Assembly (NCBI RefSeq): GCF_047511655.1
Contig: NC_133387.1
Span: 24,980,353-25,044,352 of the forward strand
DNA length: 64,000 nucleotides
Direction: 5' to 3'
DNA from: Castor canadensis
Taxonomy: Eukaryota > Chordata > Mammalia > Rodentia > Castoridae
In this document: piece after piece, positions 1 through 10,409 of the stretch
Layout: each line of letters starts with the position of its first letter
How positions within the stretch are numbered: position 1 is the stretch's first letter
Notes under the pieces: model-generated
What the model saw: the letters and a program-made list of their open reading frames with translations, nothing else
Database searches by the model: none
What the model was told of the DNA's origin: nothing
Program-made: the position numbers and the translations under genes

Positions 1-354
1 ACATGTACAAAGTTCTGTATTTCTAGTCCTTGTGTTTGGCGATGGTGGTAAGTAGGTACAAAACTCTACTGAAGAGTTTCCTTTCTCATGGAAGTACTCC
101 TAAAAGTTGGGAAATTCTCTAGATTTTCACCTCTATGAGATTTGAGAACTTATTATGGATTTTTTAATGTTATTGAACATAAAGCAGGGATCATTAAACT
201 ATGTGACATGTTGCCTTATTTTTATATAGCTCATAAACTAAGGAAGGTTTCTATCTACTATATATATGTATATTGTATATGCTTAGGATCTAGTTTCTAT
301 ATTTTTGATGGTTGAAAAATATTTTAAAAGAACAATTTATCATATGTACGTAGA

Positions 355-542
355 AACTGCATCAACTTCAAATTTCAGATTCCATAAATAAATTTTTGGA
401 ACACAGCCACACTTAGCATTGATGTAATGCCTTTGGCTACTTTTGTGTGACAAAACAGAGATGAATAGCTGCAACAAAGACAACATAGTCTCAAAAAGTA
501 AAATAACCTACTGACACTGTGCAAAAAAGTTTGCTAACCATT
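355..542. mobile_element. hAT-Charlie-like DNA transposon fragment
   Basis: Contains the characteristic segments TTTTTGGAACACAGCCACAC and AAAGTTTGCTAACC of a widespread non-autonomous mammalian hAT family. It is truncated on its left side. Family name not assigned. Confidence 0.5.
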
Positions 543-1226
543 GGCCAAAACAAGCTTTTTTTTTTTTTATTATTATTATTGTATAATTCAGTAATGATAA
601 GGACAATTGTTTCCAAATGGGTACAGGAACTTGAACCAAGAGCAACTGGGAAATGATTACCTTAGTCAATTAGAATTAACAAAGTTTAAACTGTTTAATA
701 CATACATTAAACTTAATTCAGTTAGTATGATGCAAATGAGCCATTTATGAGTTTAACTCTTTGGTTTAGTTCTTGCAAGTTCTTACACTGCTACTCTGCA
801 ATTATCTCCCAAGTCATTTTAGTAAGAACTCTCCAAGCTTCTCTAAGAATTTTAGGAAAAGCTACATGGAGCTACAGCGTTTAGTCATTGCTGTCCTATC
901 TAGGTACTGTCCACAGCTGTCATATATTGAAGGAAAGAGAAATAACAAAAAAGCAGATGTCTTCATGAAACAGCAAGTGAATTATAACCAGCAGGTGGAG
1001 ACAGTTCCTAACCAAACCAAACCAGAGTAGCAAAATTTGGTACTTGTGGAAATTTAACCTATCTTCTGATCCTTACCTTGAACTATTTAGTTAACTAGAT
1101 AGAACAAAGTGATTTCCCCTCCTAGTTTAGCAATAAAACCAGGCTACTTTTTATCTCCTAAATCAGAATTCACTTACAGATTAAGAAAGAAAAAGGCTGA
1201 TTGGTGAACACCCCATTCTTTATAGA
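543..1226. other. Intron sequence without recognised element
   Basis: AT-rich sequence. A plus open frame at 773-1030 (85 codons) has no recognisable similarity. Nothing else is seen. Confidence 0.4.
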
Positions 1227-1234
1227 ATATGAAC

Positions 1235-1268
<34 letters not shown>
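1235..1268 (+). repeat. (TAGA)n microsatellite
   Basis: About eight perfect tetranucleotide units followed by an imperfect TATAGATA-rich tail to about 1292. Confidence 0.9.
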
Positions 1269-1342
1269 TCAATATATAGATATATAGATATTTGTGTGTA
1301 TATTAAATCAATGTTTTTCTTCCACCTAAACAGGAATTTTCT

Positions 1343-1401
1343 TTTTTTTTATTGTTTTATTATTCATATGTGCATACAAGGCTTGGGTCATTTCTCCCTA
1401 G
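1343..1401 (-). mobile_element. Ultra-short L1 3' end insertion with 14-bp TSD
   Basis: A T tract is followed by about 45 bases that recur at 45217-45253. The insert is bracketed by AACAGGAATTTTCT at 1329-1342 and 1402-1415. This is an extremely 5'-truncated LINE-1 in minus orientation with its poly(A) and target duplication intact. Confidence 0.75.
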
Positions 1402-1640
1402 AACAGGAATTTTCTAATCATTTGCTTTAAATGAGGTTAGCATCTTTCCTATCAAAGCAACCTCAGGCTTTCTTCTCTGCTATCCTCTAGCTATTTGATT
1501 ATGTAAACTGGAAATGACTATTCAGTAGATAATGATTGTGGTAGCAATTCCAAATCACTTTATCAAACACCATATACTTTTATTTACTCATAAAAAATAT
1601 CTTCCTCAAAAATTTTTCTAATTTTTTATAAAGAAGAAAA

Positions 1641-1762
1641 GCCAGACCATGCCTGTAGTATCAGCACTGGGAGGCTAAGGTGGAAGGATTACTTGAACAC
1701 AAGTAATCCTTGGGTTCGAGGCCAGTCTAGGAAACAGGAAGAGCCCATCTCAAAAATAAGTT
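1641..1762 (+). repeat. B1 SINE with internal hairpin
   Basis: Left-end motif CCATGCCTGTAGTATCAGCA, ending near CATCTCAAAAATAAG. It carries a perfect 12-bp inverted repeat (1684-1695 with 1700-1711) not expected in B1. Confidence 0.8.
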
Positions 1763-2522
1763 AATTATTTAAAAGTCTCTTTAGTATACTGCAAATAATA
1801 AGAACAGAATTCTGGTTCTAATTTTTGGGCCCCTAGTACAGAGCTACATGGCAATTTCTAGCAATATGTAGGAGGAAAGATGCTTTTTGTATTAGGCCTC
1901 AGGCAAAAACATTTGCAACTTCTGACAGGTCTGCCACACAAGCACTCAGAGATAGGGACAGTTCAAGAACTTTCCAAAACTCTTTAACAGGATCTTCTGT
2001 CTGAGCCTGTTTGTCTTACACTTTTCTCAGTGCCTCTAACTTCAGCAGTATGCACAGCTCAGTCAGGTTGTAAGATAAAGCTTATTTCAAAGCAAAGCAT
2101 ACTAAGTGCAAAGGACACAGGCAACCCTGCCACCATCACTATCCAGGAGAAATATGTACTACCAAAAAATTTCTAATTGGAGTAAATGAATGGTGATGTC
2201 TTCCAGAAGCTCCCTCTCTTTAGGGCACCACATTTACTATCTTCTCAACCCTTTTTCTTTTCACAACCCTAACCACCCTACTTATAGTCACATTTCGTGG
2301 TAAGGATACTACCAGGAAGAGCAGTTGAGACAGGGATAGACACATAACACACACACACACATACATACATACATACATACATACATACATACATGGTTTT
2401 GACAAGCTGACTACCTAACTTTAGAAAGTTTGAGATATACTTAATGTTGGAAAGACGTAACTAATGCCTTTAAAATCTAACTTGTGAACCAAGGATAAGA
2501 ACTCTCTCTCTATGTATCTATC
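1763..2522. other. Intron sequence with (CATA)n, otherwise unassigned
   Basis: Holds the microsatellite at 2348-2394. The rest shows no recognisable repeat or exon. Confidence 0.4.
2348..2394 (+). repeat. (CA)n-(CATA)n microsatellite
   Basis: A short CA run followed by about nine CATA units. Read in minus it gives the meaningless open frame with repeated CMYV. Confidence 0.9.
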
Positions 2523-2744
2523 TTTTTTTTTTTTTTATGGCACTGGGATTTGAACTCAGGGTCTCACACTTGCTAGGCAGGCGCTCTAACCACTTGAGCC
2601 ATTCCACCAGCCCTTTTTTATGACAAGTTTTTTGAAGATAGGGTCTCGTAAACTGTTTGCCTGGGCTGGCTTCTAACTGTGATCCTCCTGATCTCTGGCT
2701 CCTGAGTAGCTAGGATTACAGGTATGAACCACCAGCACCCAGCC
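2523..2744 (-). repeat. Composite SINE
   Basis: T-tail 2523-2535, ID unit with TTTGAACTCAGGG, then a B1-like unit ending GGATTACAGGTATGAACCAC. A full-length minus copy, i.e. sense to AHCYL2 transcription. Confidence 0.85.
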
Positions 2745-3184
2745 CAAAAGTAGAACTCTTAACTTAGCAAGTTTAGTTTAATATAAAAGTACATATTCAT
2801 CTCTTGTTGAAGGCTATTTTCAGAAATCATTTAAGTACTGTTTTAAACCACTTATTACCATAATATCCTAAAAATTTTATCTTACCTTCCACATTATATG
2901 AAATATAGCTATAAAACATCTTAGCCTTGCCATTGAAATAAATCCCAGGCATTTACCCTGGATCAATTACATTGAATCACTTTAGGAAGTCAATAACTAT
3001 CTTTCTTCCCTTGGTGTTTCTGCTTTTTTTGAGAAAAGTACTTCATTAGAAAGAAAGTCTGTGGCTGATGGTGTCTTAGGGTACTAAAGCATACCAGTGT
3101 TTTCCCATTGGCTCCTTCATGCCACCTCCCCTCTATATCTACTTATCTTTGCTTTTGTTTTCTCCTACATACAGTTATGAGAAC
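2745..3184. other. Unassigned AT-rich intron sequence
   Basis: No repeat or exon recognised. Confidence 0.4.
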
Positions 3185-3690
3185 TTTTTTTTTACTTTGG
3201 AGTGGGTGAAGGCTCAGGTTTTAATGGTCCAGTCCTTGAGCCTGGACCGTCCAGCACCCAGTCAGTTTCTACAACCCACGGCTTACTAGGGTGGCAGCTG
3301 ACACTTCATCAGCCCTTCAGCAGTAGCCACCTTGTCATCCTCAGGCACCAGTTCTACATCCAGCTCAAGTTGGCCCATGCAGAGGCCCACAGCACAAACC
3401 CAGAGCAGGCTGGAGGCCATGCTCCCAGTGACAGCTGCATGGGTCCCCACAGTAAGACCAGGCCACCCAGGAAGAAGCAACCATAGGTAGCTTCACAATT
3501 GTGTAACTCTGCATGAAGGAGAAGACACCAATGCCAGATGCCATAGGACTATTTCAGAACCAGGAGAGGAAGGTTGTCTCATTCATGTACCCTTTGGAGA
3601 AGCCAAGCCATCTGCACAGACACTGAGGGGACACCAAAGCTCTCGTGAAGGGCCATGGCCAAAAGAACCTGAAGCAACCCCAGAGCCAGT
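3185..3690 (-). pseudogene. Probable processed pseudogene, parent not identified
   Basis: This is an exon-like, balanced-composition block in AT-rich surroundings. On the minus strand it ends with ATTAAA (3225-3220) followed 26 bases later by a 9-base A tract (3193-3185), the layout of a reverse-transcribed polyadenylated mRNA. A minus frame at 3480-3286 encodes a hydrophobic stretch followed by acidic residues (MGQLELDVELVPEDD) and a stop. Upstream, other frames also look protein-like (GIGVFSFMQSYTIVKL), which suggests frameshifts. I do not recognise the parent; the hydrophobic stretch hints at a membrane protein. It might instead be unique sequence with a chance A tract. Confidence 0.4.
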
Positions 3691-3691
3691 A

Positions 3692-3785
3692 TTTTTTTCT
3701 TTTTTGTGAAAGGATCTTGCTATGTCACCCAGAGTGGCCTCAAATTCCCAATCATCCTGCCTCAGAATCCTGAGTGCTGGGATTC
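3692..3785 (-). repeat. B1 SINE, truncated
   Basis: Reverse B1 with CTTGCTATGTCACCCAGAGT and GAGTGCTGGGATT; the distal head is missing. It abuts the putative pseudogene. Confidence 0.75.
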
Positions 3786-4840
3786 TGAGGAACCCCTTCT
3801 GGGGAAGGGGTTTGGAGCAAGATTGGTATTTAATTTATCCAAAATCAGTTTAGCAAATAAATGTTAACAGTATAAATATAGACAGTCCTTAGAGATACTG
3901 ACTAATCCATTTTTATCCTAACCTTGGCCAAATTACTTAAACCAATGGCTGTAGCTTTGCATACATGCATACAAACCCCCAGCAACACCAGCAGCTATTT
4001 GAAAAGTAAAGGATTAAGCAAGATCATCCTAATTAGAGACTACCTGAGTTCCCAGGGCACACAAGTAACCCTCTGTTCTTACAGAAACTCATTTCAAGTA
4101 GTTTCTCTGGCTACATACTGCCTTCATCTTAAGAAAATAATAGGGCAAAATTCTACAATAATTTTTTATTAAACTTTCATACACATTGCATGCCTACTAT
4201 GTGCTGTGTATTGAGCTTTAGTTTTCTTTTTCTATACAATGGGATGAAGTACTTGAGTCGGCTCACTAACAAAGGTCTAGAGAAATACCAAATAATGCCC
4301 AGAAGAGGACTCTATTTTATAGATGATATGGTTCCTGCTCCTATCTCTCAGCTTCAGAGTCCAGGCTTCTCTTTAAGATGGAATGGATTTGTTCATGACT
4401 ATTCCCTGAACTTAAACTAGTTGCAGTGTTCTGTTCTCACTCTAGAGAGACAGATCAACTCATATGGAGCATTTTTAAAGCTGCTGTTCTGCAATGTGCA
4501 TCCCTCATAAAACCTTAATCACAATGAATTTAGCTAAATCCTTTAAAACCAGATTGCTCTGGCTTCACAGAACAAGTCTGGCAGCTCAGTTTCAATTCTC
4601 CAGAGAGAAAAGGGAAGCTCTACTCCATTATAAAACCAGCTTGCCTAATCAAATTCCCTTTCAGAGAAAGAGGTCAAGGAGAATAACTGCAGAGCCATTT
4701 TTCAATTCTTCCTTCTAAGAAATGAGTGTGATTGATAGATGCTATTTCTTTGAGTTCCAATGGCCTACTGCCAAGATCAGCTAATTGTTCCTTGGTTAAA
4801 AGAATGAAACCTATCCACCAAGCCACATGATACTCCATAA
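3786..4840. other. Low-repeat intron stretch, candidate conserved non-coding DNA
   Basis: No transposon is recognised over about 1 kb, the longest SINE-free run in this part of the intron. The section 4490-4810 is relatively rich in TAAT and TCAA-type motifs. Open frames at 3924-4172, 4190-4420 and 4494-4718 show no known domain. Confidence 0.3.
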
Positions 4841-4844
4841 TCAC

Positions 4845-5010
4845 AACACATCAATATTTTACATTGGTACATTTTATAATTCTCACAGCTTACACACACA
4901 CACTGGAAACAGAACAGATGTCTTCATTTTACAGACTTGGAAACTGCAACAAAGAAAATGTATGACTTGTCCAAGGTACATACATGTTCCTCGTGGATCT
5001 GTACTCTAAT
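4845..5010 (-). repeat. MIR SINE relic
   Basis: The TCTTCATTTTACAGACTTGG ... CAAGGTA core is the reverse form of the MIR consensus. Confidence 0.6.
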
Positions 5011-5134
5011 GTAGGCTGTCATCTTACTTTCCTCTGACATGCACTCTCTGTCCCATCTTACTGAAAGATTTGCTAACAAAAGATAGCCTGCTGAGATGGA
5101 CAGCTGGACTCATGTTGTGTAGTAGAAAGAGGAG

Positions 5135-5312
5135 TATTTAGAGACTGAGATGGGTTTAGATCAATCTTGCCACTTCAGCTGTGGGACAGAAAAATTGACA
5201 ATTAATCTCAATTTTTTATCTGTAAAATTGATATTCCATCTACCTCACAGAATTTTAAGAATTAAGTAAGTTAACACATGCTAAAATCCTAACACATAAA
5301 GGACACTCACAT
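5135..5312 (+). repeat. MIR SINE relic
   Basis: Recognised by TGCCACTTCAGCTGTG and TTTTTTATCTGTAAAATTG ... CTACCTCACAGAATT, the forward MIR core. Confidence 0.7.
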
Positions 5313-5937
5313 GTTAATTTTCTTTTGTGGAACAGTCCTAAACAAACCACTGACCTCTAGAGAAAGGATAACCCATCAGGTTTCAATGACCCCTAAAAAT
5401 CAAGGGATAAGCCAAGGGAAACTGGAGCACTAACACTTTCCTGGCGCTTCCCTCAGACATGTGAGAATTTTTGGCCACCAGTCTAAAAAAGAGCTTTTAG
5501 AGATGCAGTAAAACCAATTAAGAAAAAAATAGGAAAAGACAAATGTGTCCAAATAACATTTATCATGAGCACACAAAGTAACTGGTCTACCAACAAAATA
5601 TCTATTTGAATGCCAGCTAGAATACACCATTCAGTTTCCCAATAATGAACAGCTAAATTAATATAACTTTTCCTATAAAATGATGGGTTATATCCATATA
5701 AAAAGAAATAATATGAACATTAATCAAAACAATCCTCCTCCATTACTACCAAATAAGACAATGAGATAAAGACTCTTCACCACCAGTAAGTAAAAAATCT
5801 GGTTGGCTATGACTTAAGTTCCTAAAAGTAAATTAACAGTCTCAAATTAATTGTCTTAGAATAAATTACATTTGAGTCTTAATCTCAATACTATATAAAA
5901 AGTCACAGTACTCCACCTCTTTCCTGGAATTACAGTA
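5313..5937. other. Unassigned intron sequence
   Basis: AT-rich; no element or exon recognised. Confidence 0.4.
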
Positions 5938-5939
5938 TA

Positions 5940-6473
5940 CAGGTTGAGCAAAAATCTTTAAAATCCAAAACTTTTTGAACACTGACATGACACACAAAAT
6001 CCTTTGCATTTTGGAGTATTTCAGATTAGGGAGGCTGTTTTAGTCTGCTATTACTGTAACAAACTACCTGAGATGAATCAGCTTATAAAAGGAAAGATTT
6101 ATTCTGGTTTACAGTTTGGGACACTTTAGTCCATGGCTGACTGGGCCTGTGGCAAGGTGCTTATGTACCATCATGTGGCTTCATGGCAGACAGGAAGCAG
6201 AGAGAGAGAGAGGAAGGGAATGGGGTGCTAATATGTCCCTTTCAAGGACATACCCCCCAATGCCTGAAGTTCCTCCAACTAGGCTCTACCACCCCCTAAT
6301 AGAACTATGAGCTGGACACCAAACCTTTAACACCGAGCCTTTTGGGGGACATTTCTTATCCAAAAGTGTAGCAGATGCTCAACAAGTAAAATCTATGCAA
6401 ATACTTAAAAAAATTTAAAAACTACAAAATCTAAAATACTTCCAAGCATTTTGGATAAGAGATACTCAACCTA
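5940..6473. mobile_element. Tigger-like DNA transposon, interrupted by an LTR
   Basis: Terminal inverted repeats CAGGTTGAG (5940) and CTCAACCTA (6473), with TA duplications at 5938-5939 and 6474-6475. Internal AATCCAAAACTTTTTGAAC resembles the pogo/Tigger non-autonomous family also present at 11291-11706. An LTR-type insert splits it. Confidence 0.65.
6036..6358 (-). mobile_element. MaLR-type solo LTR inside the Tigger-like element
   Basis: Starts TGTTTTAGTCTGCTATTACT and ends near TTTTGGGGGACATTTCTTAT. The layout (AAAGGAAAGATTTATT, then a purine-rich middle) is that of MaLR LTRs read in reverse. It contains no genes. The exact right edge and the target duplication are unclear. Confidence 0.5.
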
Positions 6474-6506
6474 TATTTCAATACACAGTTAAGAGATAAT
6501 TTCAAA

Positions 6507-6615
6507 CTAGTGTAGTGGCTCAAGTGGTAGAGCGCCTGCCTAGCAAGTGGGAAGCCCTGAGTTCAAATGCCAGTACCACAAAAGAAAGAGAGAGAGAGAG
6601 AGAAAGAGAGAGAGA
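6507..6615 (+). repeat. ID SINE with (GA)n tail
   Basis: GTGGCTCAAGTGGTAGAGCG (A-box region) and GAGTTCAAATGCC (B box) are both readable. The tail has become (GA)n at 6585-6615. Confidence 0.85.
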
Positions 6616-6675
6616 ATACTGCAATACATATCCAAGTGATTTCAGTAAGAATTGACACATAAGAATTTGCATTTG

Positions 6676-6792
6676 TGCTGGGCTTGGTGATGCATGCCTG
6701 TAATCCCAGCATTTGGGATTACTGAGGCAGAAGGATCTTGAATTTGAGGCTGGCCTTATCTAGCAAGACCCTGTTTCGAAAAGCAAAAAACT
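6676..6792 (+). repeat. B1 SINE
   Basis: GGTGATGCATGCCTGTAATC to AGACCCTGTTTCGAAAAG; near full length. Confidence 0.8.
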
Positions 6793-7203
6793 TAAATTTG
6801 TAGTTGCTGTTTTGTTTTTCTGTTTGAAAAAAAGTCTTGTGTGTGTGCTGGGTTTTATTCTGTGGCTATAATCAATCTATCATTAGAATATTTTTAAGGC
6901 CACATCTAGCCTCTGTTACTAGTTGAAGGGATACATATATGGTTGCATATAGCTTGTATGTGAGTTAAGAATATTTTTAACCTTTCAATCCTGGGAAACC
7001 AGCAAAATATTAATTAAAGTAAGTTTAATACTGTTATTTCTTGTTTTCTTTTTTTAAAATTCCTTTTCCTCAACCATTAAAACCAAACTTCACAATGCTA
7101 AAATATAAGGAAAAGAATACCACTACATATCTTTGCTATGTCAGTCTGAAGAAAAGAAGTTAAACAATATGCTTCTTAAGAGTAATGTTTCTCAATCTAC
7201 ACC
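6793..7203. other. Unassigned intron sequence
   Basis: AT-rich; nothing recognised. Confidence 0.4.
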
Positions 7204-7475
7204 AGGTGCTGGTGGTTCACACCTGTAATCCTAGCTACTTAGGAGGCTGAGGTGGGGAGGATTGTGGTTCCAGGCAAGCTCAGGCAAAAAAAAATTTGCA
7301 AAAGAGCTGGGCATGTTTGCACATGCCTGTCTTCCCAGCTACAGTGACAAGTTAAAAATAAGATTGTGGTCCAGGTGGGCCTGGGCAAAAAGCGAGATCC
7401 TATCTCCAAAATAACCAAAAGGGCTGGAGGTGTGGCTCAGCAGCAGAATGCCTGCCTAGCAAGTGTGGAGCTGAC
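7204..7475 (+). repeat. Composite SINE (two B1-like units plus ID)
   Basis: B1-like head, a second B1-like unit (GCATGTTTGCACATGCCTGT), the linker CCAAAATAACCAAAAGGGCT, then an ID unit truncated before its B box. Confidence 0.75.
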
Positions 7476-8050
7476 CAGAAAGAGTAACGTTTCTCAGTCT
7501 AGAAATCAAAATGTAAAACCATGTCCCAAATAATTCATTCCTAATAATATCTAAATACCCTTTTATGAATAAATGAAATTAGATTCAAAGTTTTCCCTAC
7601 TAATGTCACTTTTTGATGTTAACATTCAGCTTTACTGAATGAGAAAGTAGTGACACATAGCAAAGAATTATTATGGGCAACCAGTGGGCTCTATTATATA
7701 TGCTACAGTCACAGCTGTGACAACCACTGATTATTCTAGAGCTTTGGGTTATTTTCTTTTCACCAAAGCATTAATTCATAATAGTAAAGGAAACAAGGCT
7801 AGGTGAAGAAACTAGTATGACTCTCTTAAGGGGTCACTATGAGCCTGTTATTAACACAAAAAACCTAATCAAAGGAAAAGAGATGGTAGACAAAGTATGT
7901 TACAAGCAGTATTCCTACTAGAGTGTTTATGATTTGTAAATTCTATGAATTCCATTTTTTACAATAAAAAAAGAAAATAAATTATTCTTCAAGAGCTCAT
8001 ACTTTTTTTCCTACTACCTATGAAATGATGAGCTAGGAAAAAAAAGTAAA
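7476..8050. other. Unassigned intron sequence
   Basis: No repeat or exon recognised. Confidence 0.4.
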
Positions 8051-8156
8051 GGGCTGGCAATGTAGCTCAGTGGTACAATGCTTGTCTAGCATCCTCAAGG
8101 CCTGGGGTTTGATCCCAACACTGAGGAAGGAAGGAAGAGAGGAAAAAAGGGTGGGA
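8051..8156 (+). repeat. ID SINE (older form)
   Basis: GGCTGGCAATGTAGCTCAGT with GGTTTGATCCCAACACTGA: the general rodent ID form rather than the CTCAAGTGG form. The tail is GGAAGGAAGG. Confidence 0.8.
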
Positions 8157-8162
8157 AGGATT

Positions 8163-8262
8163 TTTAGGATTAGAATGTGGCTTAGTGATGTAGAACACTT
8201 GTCTAGCAAGCATGATGCCCTAGGTTAGATCCTTTGCACTACAAAAAACAAACAAAAAATGC
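8163..8262 (+). repeat. ID SINE, diverged
   Basis: TGTGGCTTAGTGATGTAGAA and CACTACAAAAAACAAAC; a tandem neighbour of the previous copy. Confidence 0.7.
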
Positions 8263-8389
8263 TTAGTCATATTTACTTGTCATTATAAAATGACAGATTT
8301 TGTGACACCCAATTTTATTACAAAAATGACTGCAAAACCTTTTTATGAATACCACCATATCCAGCAAAAAAAGAAAAGTCTGTGCTAAA

Positions 8390-8560
8390 GTCACTAAAGT
8401 TGACAGCACAGGCTCTGAAGAAGGGATGCATGATTTGAATCTTAACTCTAAAATTCATTACTTGTGTGAACTTGGACAAGTTCCTTAATGTCTGGCCTCA
8501 ATTATTTCATTTATAACATGAAGATGCTGGCAATAATCCTACCTACTTTATAGGGTTGAG
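8390..8560 (+). repeat. MIR SINE relic
   Basis: GAACTTGGACAAGTTCCTTA and ACCTACTTTATAGGGTTGA match the forward MIR core. Confidence 0.7.
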
Positions 8561-8641
8561 ACAGCCTGGGCTCAAGTGATTCTTCCACCTCACCCTCCCA
8601 AGTAGTTGAGATTATAGGTACATACCACTGTACCCAGCTAA
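8561..8641 (-). repeat. B1-like SINE fragment
   Basis: CTGGGCTCAAGTGATTCTTC to CACTGTACCCAGCTA; the 3' half only. Confidence 0.6.
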
Positions 8642-8784
8642 CATTCACTTTAAAAAAAAAAAACAACTCTTTTCTTTTACATTCACAAAATATCTTTCAC
8701 TGTCATATTGCATTTTTTCAGGTCAAATGGAAAGCCATGGTTGACACTGTTCCTCTGTCATGTCTCCAAAATGAACTCACATTT

Positions 8785-9175
8785 TTCTCTTTTTTTCTTT
8801 CTTTTTGTCAGTATTAGGGTTTGAATTCAGGACTTCTCGATTGCTAGGCAGGCACTCCACATGAGCCAAGCCTCCAGCCCTTTTACTCTGATTATTTTGG
8901 ACAGTGATCCAAAAAGGACATGCTTCCTTATAGCAAACGGCACCATGCCCAGCATTTTTCCTTTGAGGTGGGGTCTCACAAGCAGTTTTTACCCAGGTTG
9001 GTGTGGAACCATGACCCTCCCTATCTCAGCTTCCTACATAGCTTGGGATGACAGGCACACACCATTGCACCTAGCTATTGGTTGAGAGGGGATCTCTCTC
9101 TTTTTCATTGCCAGGGCTGACAATCCTTCCAATCTTAGCTTCCCAAGTACCTACGAGTCCCAAGTAGCACCTGGC
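8785..9175 (-). repeat. Composite SINE, extended
   Basis: T/C-rich tail, ID unit (GGTTTGAATTCAGGACTTCT), then two B1-like units. The open frame at 8861-9085 is repeat-derived. Confidence 0.75.
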
Positions 9176-9237
9176 TGACCTCACATTTTAAAATACTGTG
9201 GAGAACATCAAATCATTTGTTTGAAAAACATTTACTG

Positions 9238-9310
9238 GACTGGTAGAGTGGCTCAAGTGGCAGAGTGCCTGCCTAGCAAGCATGAGGCCCTGAGTTCAAT
9301 CCCTAGTACC

Positions 9311-9338
<28 letters not shown>
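9238..9338 (+). repeat. Young ID SINE with 28-A tail and target duplication
   Basis: A well-kept copy (GGCTCAAGTGGCAGAGTGCC; GAGTTCAATCCCTAGTACC) with a pure A tail (9311-9338). It is flanked by AAAACATTTACTG at 9225-9237 and 9347-9359; with four more bases per side the match is 16 of 17. Confidence 0.85.
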
Positions 9339-9341
<3 letters not shown>

Positions 9342-9645
9342 ATTGTAAAACATTTACTGAAAGCCAGGCACCAAGGACACAAAGACAAGTAAGGTAAGGC
9401 ATGTCCTCATCTTCAAGCCTAGTCTATTAGAAAAAAACAAGTATGTAAAATCACTAGAAAAGGAAGAAAGTATAATAAAAATAGCAACAGACTGAAACAT
9501 ATTTAAAAATGTTTAAATCCAAGAGTACATAATGGCCTCCAGCACCCCATCCCCCCAAAAAATAAAAATGTCCAACAGCTAAGCGGTCACCACTGGAAAA
9601 TGCTTACTAGTAAACTAATACATTATTTTGAAAAGAGAAAAAATG

Positions 9646-9730
9646 AAGCAGGTGTGGGTCAAATGGTAGAATGCCTACCTAGCAAGCCTAAGGCCCTGAG
9701 TTCAAACCCCTGTATCACAAAAAAAAAAAC
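9646..9730 (+). repeat. ID SINE
   Basis: AGCAGGTGTGGGTCAAATGG, GCCCTGAGTTCAAACCCCTG and a short A tail. Confidence 0.8.
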
Positions 9731-10089
9731 AAAAAGAATGAAACATTCATTCCTATAGGAACTATACCACCAGATATTCAAATAGTAGTTAAGAGGAAGT
9801 TTGTCTTCATAAAAGCATTCTAGCTAATAAATGATAAAAGAATGACAGATTGGAATATCACCATTTTACAGTCTTAATGATTTAATGGATATGAGCAAAG
9901 ATCGATAGTTACTGATATCACAAAAAGAGAGACAAGTAGATATCATGTACCTCCTAATAAAAGAAACCACTCAGGAAGAAATCTGAGCAAACTTCTAAAT
10001 ATAAGTACCAATTTACAGGAAATGCAGAGAACAAAGGAACACATATTTAAAAACACTGTGGAGATACAACCAGTAAAATTCATACTCAG
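9731..10089. other. Unassigned intron sequence
   Basis: AT-rich; nothing recognised. Confidence 0.4.
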
Positions 10090-10178
10090 ATGAGGCTAGA
10101 GATGTAACTCAGGAGTAGAGTGTTTATCTGACATACACAAGATCCTGGATTCAATTTCCATCAACACACACACACAAT
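10090..10178 (+). repeat. ID SINE, diverged
   Basis: GCTAGAGATGTAACTCAGGA with the degraded B box GATTCAATTTCC and a CA-rich tail. Confidence 0.7.
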
Positions 10179-10308
10179 TCAGACATAGAGAAATTACAAG
10201 GCAAATGACTCAATTTACAACAAAAATTTCTAAAGAAAGAAAGAGAAATGGATGGAAAGTCTTATGAGACAAATTAATAAATTATGTATAAAATTTACTT
10301 GCATCCAG

Positions 10309-10333
10309 CACACACACACACACACACACACAC
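10309..10333 (+). repeat. (CA)n microsatellite
   Basis: About 12 perfect CA units. Confidence 0.9.
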
Positions 10334-10409
10334 GTTTGCGAATGGTACAGTCAGGGAAATGTGATGTGAACACTGGAGTTTTGATGCTATTAAAGAATTA
10401 TTGTTAGAC

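Noticed and set aside
2348..2394. Regularly spaced repeats that might suggest a CRISPR array
   Set aside because: A simple tetranucleotide microsatellite with no spacers, in a mammalian intron.
2220..2405. Minus open frame with repeated CMYV
   Set aside because: A direct translation of the (CATA)n microsatellite.
9238..9310. tRNA-like A and B boxes suggesting a tRNA gene
   Set aside because: The A/B boxes belong to ID SINEs present in dozens of copies with A tails; no cloverleaf with a complete acceptor stem.
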